64,000 nucleotides of DNA, from the NCBI GenBank assembly GCA_928212115.1, contig CAKMRJ010005634.1, positions 172,923,472 through 172,987,471 on the forward strand, read 5' to 3'. Made by a program: the position numbers and the translations under genes. Below are positions 12,268-24,314 of this stretch, piece by piece. The stretch is from Lactuca virosa (taxonomy: Eukaryota > Streptophyta > Magnoliopsida > Asterales > Asteraceae). Numbering within the stretch: position 1 is the stretch's first letter; each line of letters begins with the position of its first letter. Below the pieces are notes generated by a model. It saw nothing but the letters and a program-made list of their open reading frames with translations. It did not search any database and was not told the origin of the DNA.

Positions 12268-14066
12268 TGTCACACCCCCAAATGAGATGGCGGAAACATT
12301 CAGGGCCAAGGACGTCATGTACAGTATCATAACAATGCACAATAGTAAAACAAGCAACAACATCCATTGCATTAATAGAATAGTTAATACATGTGTGTTC
12401 TTTGTATAGTTGTATGACACCAAAAATGTAACATCAAAATAAAAGACGAGTCTTGAACATGCTCCGTCTTCTCAAAACCTGATCCAGTGTACCTGTTTAC
12501 TAGTTCCCTGAGAATACAAGTTAATTTGAAAGAGAGTATCAACATTTAATTTGGTGAGTTCATAAGTATTTTAGTGTCAAGTGCTTGCATTTGTTTCATG
12601 AAAATGGTTGTATTGGTTTGGTGAATAGTTTGTATACTTCCCAGAAAATCCTATATTTTCTTCTTAAAATGAAAAGTAGTCTTCTACCCAAGACCCGACT
12701 GTTTTGTATGTTTGTTCTCTTGTAATAGTGTAAAATGTATGTTTGTACTTGAAATAGTATAAAATGTATGTTTTCCATATTTGTAAACCATCTTTATTAG
12801 AAAAATAGTATGCATTTCTCATGAGAGAAAATCACTGTATGAATGTAATGGAAAAGTAAGGTTTACAGTAGTATTATGTAACAAAACAGGTTAATTAAGG
12901 TTAAAATGTGATTAACGTTATAACCATGCTTGATTGACTAGTATAAAACATGACGTTCTTCAAGCGTCGAAAATGATATGACATTTGTCACCTGTAGACC
13001 TGCAGGTCCCACTGTAGCTAGCAACAAGGTGTGGGATGGTCAATCTCGTATAGATCTATACACAAACTCATGCTCTCCCTACAGGAGACTCTAGTTACAA
13101 AACATGACTTAGCAAGAATATTGCTATGCCATGAAATAGTGTTTCACATTCTTGTTAACTTGTATACGCATAGTATGTAAGTTCCTTCTTGTTCTTGTAA
13201 AAGACTAGTGTACTTTGTAATAAATAGAAATAGTATGTATGTATTGATTCATGTATTGTTCCACTGTTCTAGAAAATAGTATAACTGATCCCTAAACTAT
13301 ACCTATTATAGTTTACTAGTATGTTTGTTTCAACTGTAAATGATTTGGAGAAAAGACTCAATTGATCAGCATATACAAAGTAGTTAAGTATGTCTTTGAA
13401 AATGAGATTTAATATTCATGTATATATTTAGCATGTATAATTATGATTTAACCGACAGTCGGCCTAGTGATCCTACCCTAAGCCCACAACCAAACAAGGA
13501 ACATGAGTCAAGGTATTTAGCAATAGTTCTAAGTCCGCTAAAGCATTCTTATATATATGTAAGAGTTAACACAATTTTATTGTGTTCTACTTGTATTCTC
13601 CCCCTAAAAATATTGAAAAAGGTAAGTTGTAGGGGTATGAACTCACCTTATGTGAGTGATTCTTTTGAAGGTTCGATATAGGATGTTATTTCCACGAGTG
13701 AAGTCCCGTAGCAAAACCGAGTCCTAATTAGCATTTTATGTAACATGTATGTATACAATTAGTGTATATAAACATAAGATTGATAAGGAATTTGGACTAA
13801 TTTGTAAGTTTAACTTACAAATAAGAGTTTTAGAAGCAAAATGGAAGGCTGGTATGAGTTCACGGCTCGGATGAAGGTTCTTGGTTCCATAATGTTTTCA
13901 CTTCTTAAACACACAACACCTTTTAATACAAATTTTGTACCTTTATAACTTATTAAACTAACCTCATTAAGATAATTAAAGAAATAAGTTTAACTTTTAT
14001 TCGACATGTTTGACTTTCGTTGACCAAGATTGACTTTTACAAGAATGGAAATTACGGGTTGTCACA
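12268..14066 (-). mobile_element. Solo gypsy LTR E (1799 bp) with 5-bp TSD
   Basis: It begins TGTCACACCCCCAAATGAG and ends CGGGTTGTCACA on the forward strand. It is flanked by perfect GATTA duplications (12263-12267 and 14067-14071). No internal region is present, so this is a solo LTR left by LTR-LTR recombination. Order of motifs and both ends match the LTRs of H, D and J; in its own orientation it lies on the reverse strand. It interrupts the leader/gag region of element A. Confidence 0.92.
12508..13646 (-). other. Putative intron inside LTR E
   Basis: On the reverse strand the donor-like AAGGTGAGTTCATACCCC (GT at 13645-13646) and acceptor-like CTTGTATTCTCAG (AG at 12508-12509) sit in the positions seen in the related LTRs. 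The GTATAGATCTATAC palindrome lies between them at 13048-13061. Confidence 0.4.
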
Positions 14067-14279
14067 GATTATCTATTATTTGTTGCATGCAATTATATTT
14101 ATGAAGTAGCTAGCTGACATTAGTAGAGGATCTTCAGCAGCTGACGGTAGCATAGGGTGAGGAGCCTAGTAGAGACTAGGAAGTGTTTAGTGGGTCTGGA
14201 TGTGCTGTTTAGCGAGTATTTAGAGTACTAGTTTGAGAAGGTGACTTAGAGGATTAGGATGATTCTTTAGGAATACATA

Positions 14280-14400
14280 GATAGGTCTGGAAGGTAGTAT
14301 TGGGCTCATACTACTAAAAGCACATACTACTAGATAGGTTTGGAAGGTAGTATTGGGCTTATACTACTAGATAGGTTTGGAAGGTAGTATTGGGCTCTAG
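14280..14400 (+). repeat. Short tandem repeat in gypsy A leader/gag
   Basis: Three imperfect copies of a unit containing GGAAGGTAGTATTGGGCT and TACTACTAGATAGGT, about 37-50 bp each. Confidence 0.7.
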
Positions 14401-14419
14401 TAGGAGGTGGTTAGCGGAC

Positions 14420-15289
14420 ATGGTGAACGCTTTCCAGACGAGCTTCTACCCCTAGGGGTCGAAGGTCAGATTTGCATCCTGTCTTCTAAAAGACAGAGCT
14501 CGAGATTGGTGGGAGGAGGTGGATTTAACTTTGGGAGGTGAGGCCATTGAGACGGTGTCTTGGGATGAGTTTGTGAGTCAGCTTAGGGTGGATTTTGCAC
14601 CAGCTATTGAGGTGCATCAGTTAGCGAGGGAGTTTCAGGACCTTCGCCAGGCAACTAAGACCATGGCGGAGATTACTACCAAGTTGAGGGAGAGGGCCTT
14701 ATTGGTTCCGCATTACGTTGTGGATGAGGATATGAAGAAGAAAATATACAATGATATGCTACGAAATCAATCTCTCGCTCTCTATCTTTAGCTATCAGGG
14801 AGTTTGTTAGCTTTTCATCTTGTCCGACTTTGGAGGACATGATAGCTAGAGATAGAGAGCGAGAGATTGATTTTGAGCACCTCGGGAAGAGGAAGAGAGA
14901 GCAGGTTCAGACAACTGGGGGCTGTACGAAAAGACCCAATACTTCTTATCAGAGGGTAAGGGGCCATTCGGGCCAATGTCAGTGCAACATGTGCGAGAAG
15001 CAGCACAATGGGGTTTGTCGATCTACAGGTATGTTGCTACAAGTGTTGTAGGGTTGCTCATGTCAACAGAGATTGTCCCCAGGGAATGTTTTTGTTATGT
15101 TTCCACTACAACCAAGTGGGCCACAATATGGTCCATTGTCCGAAGTTGATGAGGGGAGTAATGAGGGCACCTGCTCCAACCGCTCTAAGGATTACTGATG
15201 GTCACGAGGGCATAGTAGAGGTTCTCGTGGTGAGGAGTCGTACTCATAGGCTGAGGGTATCCGAGGTCCATCAGTTGATGTCGCAGGTA
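14420..15289 (+). pseudogene. gag: Gypsy A gag remnant with zinc knuckles
   Basis: A retrotransposon gag domain is readable from the ATG at 14420, with the typical D-R-A-R-D-W-W segment followed by an F-V-S-Q-L-R-V-D-F-A-P segment and an E-F-Q-D-L region. A stop interrupts it at 14453-14455 and another at 14789-14791. A frame change follows, giving the basic G-K-R-K-R-E-Q region. After a further frame change there is one complete CCHC knuckle (CYKCCRVAHVNRDC) and a second in which the second Cys is Tyr. A 33-bp inverted repeat (14765-14872) lies exactly at the first frame change. No protease is readable downstream. Confidence 0.75.
14765..14872. repeat. 33-bp inverted repeat in gag remnant
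   Basis: Arms at 14765-14797 and 14840-14872 are reverse complements with one mismatch, separated by 42 bp. The arms contain CTCTCGCTCTCTATCT and its complement. This would fold into a strong hairpin and disrupts the gag frame. Confidence 0.85.
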
Positions 15290-17648
15290 TGTGTTGTATT
15301 CACTTATTTCATGCTCTTATTACTATTTGTGCTTATAATTATGTGATTGTATGTGAGACCCTATGTGTGGTTTATCTAACCCTCCACCTAGAAATCAAAA
15401 TTATTCCTCATGATGGTCTAGACATTTTATTTGAGAATCTTCATATGTCATTTTGCATACCAAGAGTCGTTCTTAGAGGAAGATTGAGTACTCCGCTTGG
15501 GATACCAGAAGTCAGTCTGATTTGTAGTGGTTTCAGCAAGGAGTCCAAGGAATCTGCATCGTGAGCATTAGCATGATCGTAGGTGTAAGATTGATAGTTA
15601 TTAAGTTCATACCTTCAAGTGTGGTTAGTTTCAAGTTCACATGGGAATTTATCTAGAGCAAGTAGGTCGTTGGAATGGTTGGATACCCATTTCGATACTT
15701 GAGATGTTTTTCTTCGCCATCCGATAAAGCCGCCGAGAATTTTGAAGTGGAGTCAGTGGAAGGTGCTTGAGGATCTTGAGTTCGTTGAGATTTTGGGGTG
15801 TATTCATCTGATTTTGGAATGTGTGTGTACACTAGAGTTGGATGGTCAAGGAATGCTAGTTCTTGTAAGCCCAGGTTGTCGACTACTATCATCAGTAAGG
15901 TATGAGTGGTGGTGACATATCACTCCTAGGTGAGGATGAAATATTGTTCGCATGGGTTGTTTCAGCCATTGGAATTGTCATAAGGAATCGAATGGTATCT
16001 ATTGGTGAACTTTTGGGTGCATCGATCTGTTGGAAAGAGATTTGTTGAATTGGTGATATGTTCGTTTCAATAAAGAGTTTAGTCGTGATTGTCGTCAGTT
16101 AGGGTTGTGAGATGGTTCAGAAATCCAAAGATTATGGTATTAGCAGACTGCAGTTGAATCCAAGTGGGGGAGAACTGTTTGAATTAATGGGAATGATTCC
16201 AAACATGAAACAAGGAATGTTTCCATGCAATAGGTAAGTGGAGAGCCAGTTATGAGGGTGGTATGAGCCGAGGTTTATTCAAGTGATTATGTGAAGTGGT
16301 CTGTTGTTATCAAGGAAGCATATGATGAAAATTCAGGTTATCTTGTCCGAAGGCGTAAAGTATCAGTGACAATGCATTTTAGATTTGTGTAAAGTCTTAG
16401 CTTGATGGATGTGTTAGGACCTCTTAGCCTGTTCTTGTATGATAATGTCCCTGAGGTTCGAAGCATGACCTGAATGTTTGTTGGGATTCGACAGATAAGA
16501 GTTCTGACTTGTATTGCTTCTCAACTAAGTTTCCTCATGGTTAGTTGGCAAGACCATGGGTTGGGACCATGGAAGTGGTATAAGTGTTGTAAGACTGCGG
16601 GGTGGCCGTATCATTCACTAGGTTGGCAGGTAGTGGTTGAAGTGTTTTAAGACTATGGGTGCCTGTAGCATTCACTAGGTTGGCAGGTAGTAGTATAAGT
16701 GTAGTAAGACTATGGGGTGGTCGTAGCATTCATTAGGTTGACATGTAGTGGTAAAGATGTTGTAAAACTACAAGGTTACCCGTAGCATTCACCTGATCAA
16801 TGATTAGCTATGAGGGTGTTGTGAATCTACGATTTGGATCATAGTTTTCTCTAGGTGGAGTTAGACCCTACCTTGATGGGTCATGAGATTATGGGAAGAC
16901 CACAACATTCGTGGGATTGAGGAAGGTTTTGGGCCATTGGGGTCGGTTGTGATGTAAGACTATAGTTGGGCATGTAGCAATCATTTAGAGAAAAGTATAT
17001 ATTGTTGCATCTGTGTAATGGTTGATTAAGTTATCCCAGGTTGGAATCAGGAGAGCTGTTGGAGCCATTATGACAAGCAGGCTATGATAACTCTTTCCAA
17101 ATAGACCCTCATTCGGAGTTGTGTAGTGCGGTTGTGCGTGAGACTATAAACATCGGCAACCGGTTGCAAATATAGTATTTCAGTTAATTAGAAGGTAAGT
17201 TCAAGGCCAGGGAGGTCTATGTTAAATCAGAAATGTGATTTTGGAGCAGCAAACTGAGCTTAGGATGGTACCAATGATTGAGACTCATGTTGAGAGTCGC
17301 CTTTTTTTATCAAGTGAAAGTTTTTCAGCAACGATTAATGGTTAGGGATTCTATTTCCCATTGGAATCAACAAGATAATTTGGGTCGAAAGTGTTTTTGT
17401 TCGGTTTGGTTGTGAAGTGGAGTCACATTGGAAGTGATTCAGAATGGTTTTGTATGTCGGAAGTCAGACAAGGCGTTACATTTTTGGATTTTGAGCTGAG
17501 TAGTGATGGTTATTCTTCATTGGTTAAGGTCAGTGGGGAAATGATTCGTTCATCGTTAGTATATGAGTCCTGCTAATGTTGGTTGGATTATTATTATTGG
17601 AAGGCCATCGTATCTTACAGTCGATTTTATCAGGGTTTTGGAAGAATC
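15290..17648 (+). other. Decayed internal region of gypsy A, no readable pol
   Basis: No reverse transcriptase, RNase H or integrase motif can be read in any frame; the short open frames look accidental. A purine-rich AAGTGGGGGAGAA near 16160 resembles a PPT but no LTR follows. Imperfect repeats of about 65 bp with AGACTATGGGGTGG and CACTAGGTTGGCAGG occur at 16545-16795. By position this should be former pol. Confidence 0.5.
16545..16795 (+). repeat. Imperfect 65-bp tandem repeat
   Basis: About four units share the words GTAAGACTATGGGGTGG, CGTAGCATTCACTAGG and TTGGCAGGTAGTGG in the same order, with substitutions and small indels. Confidence 0.7.
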
Positions 17649-18785
17649 TGTTGGAAATATTGTGATGTGATTATCACTTGAAATGAGTTAAGTATTGATT
17701 TACAATTTCTAATAAAAATTATCAGAATGTTTCAAGTTGAAAAGATCCTGAAGATTCAACAAGTGTTTGAAGAATCAGATGTTGGAGTACTTGAAGTTGA
17801 ACATGGAGCACCTGCTGTTCACATGGAGCACTTGCTGAAAGCTAGTTGGATCATCATGATCTCAGATGACACATCTAAATCATATGTGCAGCATCAAGAT
17901 ATTGGTGGATCATCTGGAATATTGATGGATCATCAGAAACATTGTTGGCTCATCCACAACTCTATGGCTCAACAGGAATACTTGTTGGCTCAACTCAAGT
18001 CAATGGATCAACATGATCACATTGATGGCTCAACAAGACTACACATGACTTATCATGTACAATGAAGGCATGTCCAAATCCCCAAAGGAACATGAATTTC
18101 GTCCATGGTCTGTCATGAACATGTAGTGGTACATCTTCAAGTTCAAGACACAGTCCAACACTCAAGAAACAACTCAACTTGGTCAACAACACTTCTGGAA
18201 GTTGATGACATCTAAGAAGACAATTGAGCAACATGATGCTCGTGTTTCTCATCATATTTTCAATGTTGATCAATAAGGTTCAAGAATTATGAAGACTCAT
18301 AACTTGGATGGAACCCTAACGGAATACTAACATAATTAGAATATTCCATCCATTCTCCATTAAGTAGAGCAAAGGTGTCAACTGATGACTAAGTCATGAT
18401 GACGTGTCAGCACCTGATTGGTCAAGCCATGTCATTGGCTTTTCCAAAGCCTATAAATAGGCCCCTTGGGATCCATTATAAAGTTGCTCTTCCTTGCTAA
18501 TTTCAGATAATTATGGACTATTGCTCCTTAGACTAGTTTGCAGAGAGCCACTCGAGAGTTTTAGTGTGTTTTACATTCAAACACTTGTAATTGAATCTTC
18601 ATGAATATGAGACACATTTGAATTATTGATCTCAAGTCTAAAAAAGTTTTTCTATTAACTTGATTGATTCACAACTCTTTATTTTCCGTACTACTAGCCA
18701 CTTGACGATTCTGAAACTTTGTTTCAGTATTTTCAACACTTGTACTATTCTAGTCAAGGTTCACTGAATTTTTATCATTTGTTCA
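17649..18785 (+). mobile_element. Solo copia-type LTR (1137 bp)
   Basis: It begins TGTTGGAAATATTG and ends ATTTGTTCA. Flanks are GAATC (17644-17648) and GAATT (18786-18790), a 5-bp duplication with one difference. It contains CCTATAAATAGG near 18449. No coding region is present. It separates the last codons and PPT of element A (18790-18867) from the rest of its pol remnant. Confidence 0.7.
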
Positions 18786-18853
18786 GAATTGACCGAATCG
18801 ACTGGGATGCCTCGAATGTAGTGAGAAGTGATTTTGAGGATGAAGTCTAATTT

Positions 18854-18867
18854 AAGTGGGGGAGAGT
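18854..18867 (+). promoter_or_regulatory. Polypurine tract of gypsy A
   Basis: AAGTGGGGGAGAGT directly precedes the LTR start TGTAACTTTCG. The pol-end sequence just before it (GATTTTGAGGATGAAGTCTAA) has the same layout as the pol end of element L at 62877. Confidence 0.8.
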
Positions 18868-18945
18868 TGTAACTTTCGTGTTCCAGATTGGTTAAGCTTA
18901 TTTGTATGAAGGACTTACGATGGAACTTTTGTTAGAGACTCTGTT

Positions 18946-19051
18946 CCACGACGTAGCCAAGGAAGGCCAAAGTTGGCAATGGTTAAATTGGTCGAGTGAT
19001 TTTTTTGGACCAGCACGGCGTGGCCGAGGAAGGCCATGGCGTGGCAGCTGA
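18946..19051 (+). repeat. CCACGNCGTGG palindromes near LTR A start
   Basis: Degenerate copies include CCACGACGTAGCC, GCACGGCGTGGCC and GGCCATGGCGTGGC. A second cluster is at 19870-19974 (CCACGACATAGCC, CCACAGCGCGG, CCACAGCGTAGCC, CCACGACGTGG). A weak AT-rich TATA candidate lies between them near 19090. Confidence 0.6.
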
Positions 19052-19212
19052 TTAGGCCCAAACCCATGACTCTTTTAGTGTTCCCTTCATAATTAAACCC
19101 CTCTAAACCAATTTTAGGGTTCATTATCAACCTCCACCCCCCCCCATTCACCTAAAAAAACCTAACCTTTATCCATTGCTTGATTCTTGATATATTGGAG
19201 CTTTCTTGGCTT

Positions 19213-19243
<31 letters not shown>

Positions 19244-19279
19244 AAGAAGAAGAAGAAGAAGAAGAAGAAGAAAAAGAAG
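19213..19279 (+). repeat. AAG microsatellite
   Basis: An almost uninterrupted run of about 20 AAG units lies within LTR A. Confidence 0.95.
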
Positions 19280-20199
19280 GTGATCTTTCGGTAGATCTTG
19301 TAAGGAGTCAACATTATCATCACCTCATATTATCTCTGGACGTTTGTAAGTGTCCAAGTTCCTTCCTTTATGTCATTTGATTGTTAGATCTTGAAGAGTA
19401 TCCCATGTTCCTCCTGTTTGAGCAACTTTGGAGGGAAGGAACTCATAAAGTTGGCAACTTTATGACTCTCCAGAGTCCCAAGAGTATTTTTATTTCATGG
19501 ATCTCGTCTTCGATGGAAGTTCTTATCATTTTCCTATGTTTTGGCCTTTAAATCTCATATTTGACTTAAGATGTATCTTAGACATGTATTGGACATACAT
19601 GTCTATAAATTTTCCACCTTTATGATAGATCTGGTGTTAAAAACCCTTTTGGAGTGGTTGGGTTAAGGATTTTTTCAGATTGAGGACTTAATGGTTAAGA
19701 CATTTTGGATTTTGGACTTAGGGTTAGATATCCTGATCTCTATGGGTGTTTTAATTGATAAAGTTGGAAACATTATCCATTTAGACCATACTGTAGACCA
19801 TATCTGAGCTTCAAAGCTTTTGGAATCGAAGAAAGCAACCTAATCCATTAAGTTGTTGGAAACCTAGTGCCCACGACATAGCCATAGGTGCCACAGCGCG
19901 GTGACTTGGTTTTTCCCGTATGTTAGGTTGAGTGAAGGCCACAGCGTAGCCAATGAAGGCCACGACGTGGTGGTTGACTTTTGGCATTGTTCGAATTTTG
20001 GTTAATCTCAATTTTTTTAAAAGGTAGACTTAGGGTTTGCCTTGTGTGGAACTTTAGGAGGTGTTTAGCACCCATCTTTTGGCGGTGAAAACTATTGGTT
20101 GTGTTCGGTGTGGCGTTGTCCGAGGTTTTAGTTAGCATTGTGATTCATGTGAGTTTTCTCACCGTACTCGAGGATCGAAGGGACCAATTCTGGCCCGCT

Positions 20200-22681
20200 T
20201 GTAACGCTCGCACATTCGAGCTACCCAATTTAGAGATAACAAGCGTTAAAAATGACTTTTTGATAGAAATTTATTTAGAATAAATAATCTTAACCAAAGT
20301 TATAGTATATATCACAACGATTCCATACATATAAAGAACGCTGAAATCCGACTTATAACAAAAAGGTTATGACCTGTCGAAGTTTTGCGACAAAACCGAC
20401 GCATCGTCGTGTATCGTAAAAAATGAATTTTTGATAACTACTTTTTAGCCTTAGAGATCTAAATGAATGTCATAGTATACTCTAAACCGAGAGCGTGCAT
20501 ATAGAGAACGTCCAAATCTGACTTCGTTTGTGGAAGTTATGATTTTTCTAATATTTTGCATAGCAGTAAAATAGCCCATAAATCGAATTTAAGATCGATC
20601 GATTTTTAGCCGACGCAACCTAAATGACAATTAAAGATCTCATTAATAGGAGCTCAACGTTATAAAGACAGTCGAAAACGGACATCGGATGACAAAGTTA
20701 TGAATGTTTAACGAACTTTAGTATCTAATCGTATTAAAATATAACTTTAAAAATAAATTCAAAACTAGCCGACAGAGTCTAAACGAAAGTTGTAGATCCC
20801 GTCGATACCTACACGTGGATATAAAGAACGTCTAAACCGGAGCTCATATGCGAAGGTTACGGATTTTAGAAGATAATTGGTTTATGGAGTAATCTGCGAG
20901 TGACATGTGGCGCGATCTGAGCCACTGCTTCCTCACCACGGCTTGCCACCAGATGGTGAAACGTGGCATGGTAATGCCCAACATTCAGCAAGGGAAAGCT
21001 CATCGTTCGTCCATCAGGGGCGCAAATCACTTCATTTCTCAACACATTTCTAACCTTTCTCCCCCAAATACCCCCAAACCCTCTAGGCTTGTCCCTAGCA
21101 CCTCCTAGGTGTTAGAAGCGAGTCCTAAAACGTCAGAAAGCTCCGAGAATAAAAAGCTTTCAGCTCAGAAGTTATACCCATGCAGAGCTCGGTTCCTCGC
21201 TCAACCCCCTTGTAAGTGAGTTATGCTTACCATACTTTAAGTATCACTTATGTTTAAGTTCATAATCATTATTAAGAACCTATAAACATGACTTATGAGT
21301 GATTCAAAGTCATTATACTGATTGATCTACTTACGGTAGAGGTGTCTAGAATGATTATGTTGGCGTTGTTGTTGTTGTTGGATTTCAAAAAAGTTATATG
21401 TCAAAATGGTCATGTCTCCCAACTGTCCTGCCTGGCTGATCCTTAATTGATAGATCATGAAAGTAGACCTTGAGTTAATGATAAATCTAGACTAATAATT
21501 AGTCATAATAAATATTAGACTAAAATCTAGTAATGATAATACTTGGTTTCATCGAAGGAAAAGAAAATTGTTAGAAGCGAAGCGTTGCCCGAATTTCAAG
21601 TCATCACTTTAACAAGTGAGTGCATAGTTACTTTCATCTTACACATAGAAATGAAGTATTTAATATAAATTACATGCTATATGTGCCTATTATCTGTGTT
21701 CTTGATATCTATGTTGGATGAACGATTTATACATGTTTTACGTGATTTAAACTATATATGTATTTTTATACCTATAAATATATTGGGTAAAGATGGGTAG
21801 ATGAATGATGAGAGATGAAAGATGATGATAGGTGAAAGATGATGAGAAGCCTTGACTTAAACGATGATCCAGTCATCTAGCAGAATATAAATGACGACCA
21901 GGGACTATTCTAGAGAGTCCAATGGAATGTTAGCAGTCTTGCAACCAGTAGGTGTTTTTGAACTACGTGTTCACCAGATGTACTCTGAAAACCTCGGCAG
22001 CTATCGACTTAATGCCTTATAAGTGAACGTTGGCAGATATGGATTTAGTGCCCTATAGATGAACATTGGCAGCTATGGATTTAGTGTCCTATAGATGAAC
22101 ATTGGAAGCTATGGACTTAGTGCCTAATAGTTAACATAGGCAACTATGGACTTAGTGCCTGTTGGATAAACCCTAGCAGCGATGGACTTCGTGCATATTC
22201 CTTAGGACAATCCTTAGGAATGAATGAATGAAGAATAGATGACTCTTAGGGCAGGTCCTTAAGAATAAAGAAGATAATGGGGATGTGAAGTTGGGTTAAT
22301 TTTTTGATGATTAAACATAATAACTATATTATTGTGGGTTGAAAACCCTATGTACTCACCAAGTTTCCCAACCTGACCAACTCAGTTTATTTTTATCACA
22401 GATGTCGATACGAAGATACATTATACTGAGAGATTAAAGGAGATGTAAATCATTAGTGTAAATGAATGTAAGGTCTGTTTATGCTTATGTTTCTGTATTG
22501 ACGATGACATCCCAATATTTTAATATAAATAAAATACATTTCTTTAGAAATGATTTGATAATATGTTTATCATGTTTTCTGGGAACAAATTTCGTAATAT
22601 TATTCTTTAAAATGGATACTCTGATTTTTAAATAAGCATAAATAAAGTTTTTAAAATAACCGTGAATTTGGGGATGTCACA
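20200..22681 (+). repeat. 5' LTR of element F (2482 bp)
   Basis: It begins TGTAACGCTCG and ends GGGGATGTCACA. Compared with the 3' LTR it lacks about 20 bp containing the TATAAATAG box (missing near 21016) and has an extra array of about five 40-bp units at 22020-22195. A donor-like TTGTAAGTGAGT (GT at 21212) and acceptor-like TTTTTATCACAG (AG at 22400-22401) are present. Confidence 0.88.
22020..22195 (+). repeat. 40-bp tandem units in 5' LTR F
   Basis: About five units share GGCAGCTATGGACTTAGTGCC and TATAGATGAACATTGG. The other LTR has only one such unit followed by unrelated sequence (27120-27200). Confidence 0.8.
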
Positions 22682-22683
22682 GT

Positions 22684-22695
22684 TGGTATCAGAGC
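22684..22695 (+). promoter_or_regulatory. Primer-binding site, tRNA-iMet type (element F)
   Basis: TGGTATCAGAGC follows the 5' LTR end at 22681 by two bases. Confidence 0.88.
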
Positions 22696-23099
22696 ATTAG
22701 CTTAAGCGAACTAGGAACTTTAGGAAATTTGTAGGCTTAAACTTAGAATGCTAAGCGATGATCGTGAGGATCGTGTCTAATATATTTTAGGATGTATGGC
22801 TGAATAGACACAAGCACTAGCTTATTTAGGGAAGATGCCTAAATTGCTTTTATGTGCTAAATGATTTATGCTATAAGATGCCTTATATGATGCTACCATT
22901 TGATCGGATCTATGGTCTATTGCCGACCGGATCTGGAAATTTTATGTGTTCAGATTTCAAAACGTTTAATTATGGTATTAGAACTGGCATGTAACTTTCA
23001 GAGCGATAAGGAGATTTATATGTCTGTCTTAAATAAATATTTTCCTTCCTTAATTCTCGTCACTGTACACCAAACTTCTAATTTGTTGTGTAAATCAAC

Positions 23100-24314
23100 A
23101 TGGTGAGAACTCGAAGCGGATTTGAAAACGGTAATCAACAGCCTGAGCCACACATGATTGAGCGTGCACCAGAGGTAGCAGCTGCACCCGAGCCAATCAC
23201 GATGGCATGAGTCCAAGCAATGATTTGGGCTATGATGGCAGACCAAAGGGAGAAGATGAGACAAATGTTGTTTAATAATAGGGAAGAACCTATTGTGCCT
23301 GTTGTACAGCCTGAACTGAACATCGAACACTCAGAGGAAGGAAACTTTAGTCAGACTGTCAGTCAAGCTGAGGCACGTATGGTTAGAAGGAACCAACACA
23401 ATGAAGGAAATGATGGACGTGAATGTAAATACAAGGATTTAATGGCATCCAAACCACGAAGTCTTTCTAGAAGCCCAACACCAGTGGAAGTCATGGATTG
23501 GATCTCCGAGATGGAGATGATGTTTGAAAGTTGCGACTGCAGCAACAAACAGAAGACCGATCTCACGGTTACACTGTTGAAGACTAGGGTATTAAGTTGG
23601 TGGAAGCTACTAATGGATACCATTCCCAAGGTAGGAGCTAGTAAGATGTCTTGGGAAGACTTTTTGGTACAACTAAAAATGCAGTACTACTCTGAGCAGG
23701 ATCTTCTAGAGATCAACAATGAGTTCCAAAATTTGAAGAAGGGAAGGATGAGTGTCAGTGAGTACGTTGCAAGTTTTACGGACAAAATGAAGCTTGTTCC
23801 TTAATTAGTTCCAACTCAACTCTCCAAGGTCAAAAAGTTTTCAAATGGATTACCAGCAGACTTTGGTCCAATGGTCAAACAAGCAACCACCTTGAAAGCC
23901 GCCATCTAGGCATATAAGAATGTAGAGACCCAGATAAGAGAAAATGGTCTAGAAAATGATAAGGCAAGAGAAAAGTGGAAGCTTGAGGGATCCTCAAGAT
24001 CCGATAAGAAAGGAATATTCTCGAAGTCTAACCTAGATGACCAAAAGTATGGAGCCAAGTGGTGTGAAAAGTGCAAGAAGAAGCATTATGGGAGATGCGA
24101 CGGAGAAGTGACTTGTTATAAGTGTGGGAGGATCGGTCAATATTCCAGGGATTGTACGCTTAATGATAAGGTATGCTACGGATGCGGAGACAAGGGGCAT
24201 ATGTCAAAAGATTGCCCAAAGAATAATGAAGCAGCAAGACTGAATACGTCAAAGCCAAAGGCTAGAGCATTCCAGATGATCCTTGATGAAGCAGGTGACG
24301 ATGCAAGGGATTAG
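23100..24314 (+). pseudogene. gag: Element F gag, broken by three in-frame stops
   Basis: One frame runs from the ATG at 23100 to the TAG at 24312-24314, about 404 codons. It is interrupted by stops at 23208-23210 (TGA), 23802-23804 (TAA) and 23907-23909 (TAG). It contains a retrotransposon gag domain (F-E-S-C-D-C-S, S-W-W-K-L, W-E-D-F-L) and two CCHC knuckles near the C-terminus (CYKCGRIGQYSRDC and CYGCGDKGHMSKDC). The first knuckle has Gln-Tyr in place of the usual Gly-His pair, which removes the zinc-binding His. No protease follows. Only point stops separate this from an open gag frame; no frameshift is needed to read it. Confidence 0.88.

Larger units (their letters stand above)
18868..20199 (+). 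repeat. 3' LTR of gypsy A, first segment
   Basis: This starts TGTAACTTTCG after the PPT. It carries CCACGACGTGG-type palindromes at 18946-19051 and 19870-19974, an AAG microsatellite at 19213-19279 and a donor-like TTTGTAAGTG (GT at 19346). It is cut at 20199 by element F and resumes at 27682. Confidence 0.75.

Noticed and set aside
16150..16175. PPT followed by another 3' LTR (AAGTGGGGGAGAACTGT)
   Set aside because: No matching LTR, terminal CA or second copy was found downstream; left as an isolated purine-rich word.
23016..23330. Reverse-strand frames over the start of gag F
   Set aside because: They are complements of the forward gag frame and lack conserved motifs.
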